NCBI GenBank assembly: GCA_023487615.1
Contig: JAMDBH010000099.1
Span: 1,500 to 9,581 of the forward strand
Direction: 5' to 3'
Source of the DNA: Gammaproteobacteria bacterium
Lineage (GTDB): Bacteria > Pseudomonadota > Gammaproteobacteria > SURF-13
DNA length: 8,082 nucleotides
Of this stretch, positions 6,039 through 8,082 are shown piece after piece. The notes beneath the pieces are model-generated. The model saw nothing but the letters and a program-made list of their open reading frames with translations, made no database searches and was not told where the DNA came from. The translations under genes were made by a program, and so were the position numbers. Within the stretch, counting starts at the first letter, position 1, and every line of letters starts with the position of its first letter.

Positions 6039-6890
6039 CTATTGCTCCATTTGCTGCCTGTATCGTTGGCGCGCCTCTTCTTCCTTTCGCGCGTCGTCCA
6101 CTTCCCGCATGACACTGCCCACATCAGCCGGTTTCTCGCTGCGCGCAAAGCGCCCGGTCAGCTCGATCTCCGGCTGTAGCTTGCCGCTCTGGTAGAGTGA
6201 CCATATCTCCTTGCCATAGTCGGTGGTCAGGAGCGCGGGGGCGAAACGGCCGAAGTAGGCGGCCAGGCGGGCGACGTCCCGTTCGAGCATACTGGCGGCG
6301 GCGTTGTTGCTCGCGGCGTCTACGGCTTGGGGCAAGTCTATGATGACGGGCCCTTCGCTGCCGACGAGCACGTTATATTCGGACAAGTCGCCGTGGACGA
6401 TCCCGGCGCAGAGCATGCGCACGACCTGTCTAATCAGTGTGCGGTGGTACTCGCGGGCCTGCTCTGCCGTTAGCGCCAGATCGTTCAGTCTCGGGGCGGC
6501 GTTGCCATTGTCGTCGGTCACCAACTCCATCAGCAGCACGCCCTCGAGGAAGTCATAGGGCCGCGGGACACGCACGCCGGCGGCGGCGAGACGGTACAAG
6601 GCGTCCACCTCGGCGCTTTGCCACGCCTCCTCCTGTGCCTTACGTCCATACCGGCTGCTCTTTCCCATGGCGCGGGCGCGACGGCTGTTTTTCACTTGGC
6701 GGCCTTCGGCGTACTCAGTGGCCTGGCGGAAGCTGCGCTTGTTAGCTTCTTTGTAAACCTTCGCGCAGCGGATCTCTTCCCCGCAGCGGACCACGTAGAC
6801 CATAGCCTCTTTGCCGCTCATGAGCTGACGGATGACCGCATCAACGAGACCCTCCTCGACCAGCGGTTCAATTCTCTTTGGTATCTTCAT
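6039..6890 (-). CDS. RIO1-like serine/threonine protein kinase
   Basis: A 283-residue atypical protein kinase of the RIO family. In order: a RIO-type ATP loop SGKEAMVY (25-32), the ATP-binding lysine in CAKVYK (Lys44), a hinge LLMELV (119-124), the catalytic loop HGDLSEYN (166-173, with Asp168 and Asn173) and the metal-binding Asp185 in IIDLPQAVD. All key residues are intact, so activity is expected. Archaeal and eukaryotic RIO1 act in small ribosomal subunit maturation; the substrate of bacterial members is not established. The C-terminal part (about 245-283) is charged and probably helical. The ATG at 6890 has no Shine-Dalgarno sequence and the frame is closed upstream by a stop near 6930 with no other start codon. 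A 53-codon frame with a strong ribosome site overlaps this start by 23 nt, so initiation may depend on coupling. Confidence 0.93.
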   Translation of the reverse strand: MKIPKRIEPLVEEGLVDAVIRQLMSGKEAMVYVVRCGEEIRCAKVYKEANKRSFRQATEYAEGRQVKNSRRARAMGKSSRYGRKAQEEAWQSAEVDALYRLAAAGVRVPRPYDFLEGVLLMELVTDDNGNAAPRLNDLALTAEQAREYHRTLIRQVVRMLCAGIVHGDLSEYNVLVGSEGPVIIDLPQAVDAASNNAAASMLERDVARLAAYFGRFAPALLTTDYGKEIWSLYQSGKLQPEIELTGRFARSEKPADVGSVMREVDDARKEEEARQRYRQQMEQ

Positions 6891-7029
6891 AGGTGTGTAT
6901 GCGTACGTGCAAAATCTGCCGCAAGCTGTTCATTTGTCCTTGTCCTATTTGAGCGAAACGGGATGGATGCAATAGCGAACCGGCCTGTGCGCGCCCGGCA
7001 ACCGATAAACGATTATAACTCACTAACAT
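6868..7029 (-). CDS. Possible 53-residue leader peptide overlapping the RIO kinase start
   Basis: A short minus-strand frame from ATG (7029-7027) to TGA (6870-6868). It begins MLVSYNRLSVAG and ends HTYEDTKEN; I recognise no family. The case for translation rests on AGGAGG (7041-7036) 6 nt before the ATG, the best ribosome site in the window. Its stop lies 20 nt inside the RIO kinase gene, in a different frame, and the kinase start has no ribosome site, which is the layout expected for translational coupling or a regulatory upstream frame. The product is basic and has no membrane segment. It could still be chance: the AGGAGG overlaps a short repeat (7039-7053), and composition alone does not prove coding. 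Confidence 0.5.
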   Translation of the reverse strand: MLVSYNRLSVAGRAQAGSLLHPSRFAQIGQGQMNSLRQILHVRIHTYEDTKEN

Positions 7030-7035
7030 GCAACA

Positions 7036-7041
7036 CCTCCT
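7036..7041 (-). promoter_or_regulatory. Strong Shine-Dalgarno sequence of the leader frame
   Basis: AGGAGG on the minus strand (plus-strand CCTCCT), 6 nt before the ATG at 7029. Followed by TG, it matches the anti-Shine-Dalgarno almost in full. It decides the choice of a translated frame ahead of the RIO kinase gene. Confidence 0.55.
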
Positions 7042-7053
7042 GAAAAGGGATAA
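7039..7053 (+). repeat. Second copy of the CCTGAAAAGGG(G)ATAA word
   Basis: CCTGAAAAGGGATAA here matches 5248-5263 apart from one missing G. It sits upstream of the RIO kinase start on the minus strand and includes half of the leader Shine-Dalgarno sequence. Unlike the other copy, it has no nearby CTTTTCAG arm. Confidence 0.45.
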
Positions 7054-7077
7054 TATTAGTGAACCTCTGTAAGTCAG
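7050..7077 (-). promoter_or_regulatory. Weak candidate promoter for the leader frame and RIO kinase
   Basis: On the minus strand CTGACT (7077-7072, 4 of 6) and TATTAT (7055-7050, 5 of 6) are 16 bp apart. Transcription would begin near 7043, leaving a very short leader before AGGAGG. A perfect TATAAT also occurs at 7017-7012 on the minus strand, inside the leader frame, but has no good -35 partner; if that were the true promoter, the leader frame would not be transcribed. Confidence 0.3.
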
Positions 7078-7097
7078 ATTTCCTTAGTTTTTCACTA
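7057..7097. repeat. 7-bp inverted repeat between the RIO kinase and EamA genes
   Basis: TAGTGAA (7057-7063) and TTCACTA (7091-7097) are perfect inverted arms 27 nt apart, ending 16 bp before the transporter start. They could be an operator for the divergent pair or a weak RNA stem in the transporter leader. The short length makes chance possible. Confidence 0.25.
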
Positions 7098-7113
7098 GAA
7101 ATTAGAAACCGCC

Positions 7114-8082
7114 ATGATTGACCTTCATGTCCAACGCTACGCCTTCTTCGCCTTGATGGCGGCGGCGTTGTTCGGCGCGAGTACGCCGCTGGCCAAGGTA
7201 TTATTGGGAGAAATGCCGCCGCTGCTGCTGGCGGGTTTGTTATATCTGGGCAGCGGTCTGGGATTGCTGGTCATTAAATTCGCCGGCAGCTTGATGCAGC
7301 GTAAGACGGTATGGAGTAGGGAAGCGGCGCTGCATGGGCGCGATTATCTGTGGCTTGCGGGAGCGACAATAACAGGCGGGGTGCTGGGGCCGATTCTTTT
7401 ATTGTATGGATTAACCACCAGCACGGCTTCCAGCGTTTCGTTAATGTTGAATCTGGAAGGTGTGTTGACCGTGTTTATCTCTGCCTGGGTGTTCAGGGAG
7501 GCGGTTGCTGCCCGGATCTGGGTTGCCACGCTAATCATGCTGTTGGCCGGGTTTATGCTTTTCTATAATCCGGGCGCTGCGCTAAGTTTTAATATGGGTT
7601 TACTTGCCGTCCTGGGCGCGTGTTTTATGTGGGGCGTGGATAATAATCTGACGCGCAAGATTTCCGCAGGCGATCCGATGACCATTGCGATGATTAAAGG
7701 TTTGGCGGCGGGCAGTGTTTCCTTGATACTCGCCTATGTTAGCGGAGCAGAGCTGCCTGAAATTTTTGTCTTGCTCTCCGCCATGCTGCTTGGATTGTTC
7801 AGCTATGGCATCAGTTTAGTGTTGTTTGTATACGCCTTACGTCATTTAGGCAGCGCCCGCACCAGCGCGCATTTCAGCACGGCGCCCTTCATTGGCGCGG
7901 CGACGGCTATAATTCTGTTGAACGAACCGCTCGGCGTGACCTTTATTATTGTCCTGCTGTTGATGATAGTCGCCACCTATCTGGTGCTTACAGAGCAACA
8001 TAAGCATGGGCATATCCACGAGCATCTAGTGCATGCCCATCTGCATCATCATGATGAACACCATCGGCATCGCCATGAAGGT
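7114..8082 (+). CDS. EamA/DMT-family transporter with histidine-rich C-terminal tail, 3'-partial
   Basis: An inner-membrane transporter of the drug/metabolite superfamily; 323 residues are visible and the frame runs off the window without a stop. Two EamA repeats are apparent (about 8-152 and 158-292), each with about five hydrophobic helices, including typical motifs: a first helix with ALFGASTPLAK, NLEGVLTVFIS at 113-123 and TAPFIGAATAIILLNEPLG at 256-274. After the last helix comes a cytoplasmic or periplasmic tail with 14 histidines among residues 296-323 and several acidic residues, likely to bind divalent metal. Similar transporters with such tails occur in other bacteria (from memory), but the substrate is unknown, and metabolite or metal export are both open. 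The ATG at 7114 has only a weak purine-rich sequence upstream. The gene is divergent from the RIO kinase gene across about 220 bp. Confidence 0.9.
   Translation, partial: MIDLHVQRYAFFALMAAALFGASTPLAKVLLGEMPPLLLAGLLYLGSGLGLLVIKFAGSLMQRKTVWSREAALHGRDYLWLAGATITGGVLGPILLLYGLTTSTASSVSLMLNLEGVLTVFISAWVFREAVAARIWVATLIMLLAGFMLFYNPGAALSFNMGLLAVLGACFMWGVDNNLTRKISAGDPMTIAMIKGLAAGSVSLILAYVSGAELPEIFVLLSAMLLGLFSYGISLVLFVYALRHLGSARTSAHFSTAPFIGAATAIILLNEPLGVTFIIVLLLMIVATYLVLTEQHKHGHIHEHLVHAHLHHHDEHHRHRHEG

Noticed and set aside
7344..7568. Small frames on both strands within the EamA region
   Set aside because: They overlap the real transporter frame, which runs from 7114 through the window end with clear membrane helices.

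Overview
The window looks like chromosomal DNA of a Gammaproteobacterium that probably fixes CO2 through the Calvin cycle. The main clue is a complete bacterial-type phosphoribulokinase. A small DUF5062-like protein, a CusA/SilA-type metal efflux pump and a moderately high GC content fit the same picture (sulfur-oxidising or other chemolithoautotroph, or a purple bacterium). No ribosomal or marker gene is present to settle the lineage, so this placement is an inference.

Layout. Positions 1-3577 read rightward: the 3' two thirds of a CusA-like RND pump gene, a YbhB/YbcL-type PEBP protein and a ClsB-like cardiolipin synthase, with gaps of 37 and 45 bp that suggest one transcript. A leftward phosphoribulokinase gene (3602-4489) converges on them with a 24-bp gap. 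An AT-richer stretch (4490-5403) holds the kinase promoter region, a small DUF5062-like gene (4696-4956) and about 450 bp without a convincing gene but with short inverted repeats. A VapBC toxin-antitoxin pair follows (5404-5966, 4-nt overlap) and converges on a leftward RIO1-like protein kinase gene (6039-6890). The window ends inside a rightward EamA/DMT transporter gene (7114 to the end) whose C-terminal tail is packed with histidines.

The genes do not form one pathway. The first block is envelope related (periplasmic metal export, a PEBP protein, anionic lipid synthesis). The phosphoribulokinase stands alone, without other cbb genes in view. VapBC and the RIO kinase are separate small units.

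Three points deserve a second look. (1) The first 105 bases repeat bases 688-792 exactly and join in frame to an earlier part of the same pump gene, so the left edge is either an in-frame 687-bp tandem duplication or an assembly chimera. (2) A 53-codon reading frame with a near-perfect Shine-Dalgarno sequence precedes and overlaps the RIO kinase start, which lacks a ribosome site of its own, suggesting a leader peptide with translational coupling. (3) The EamA transporter carries 14 histidines in its last 28 visible residues. I found no convincing wholly new multi-gene system, no CRISPR array, no RNA gene and no intact insertion sequence.
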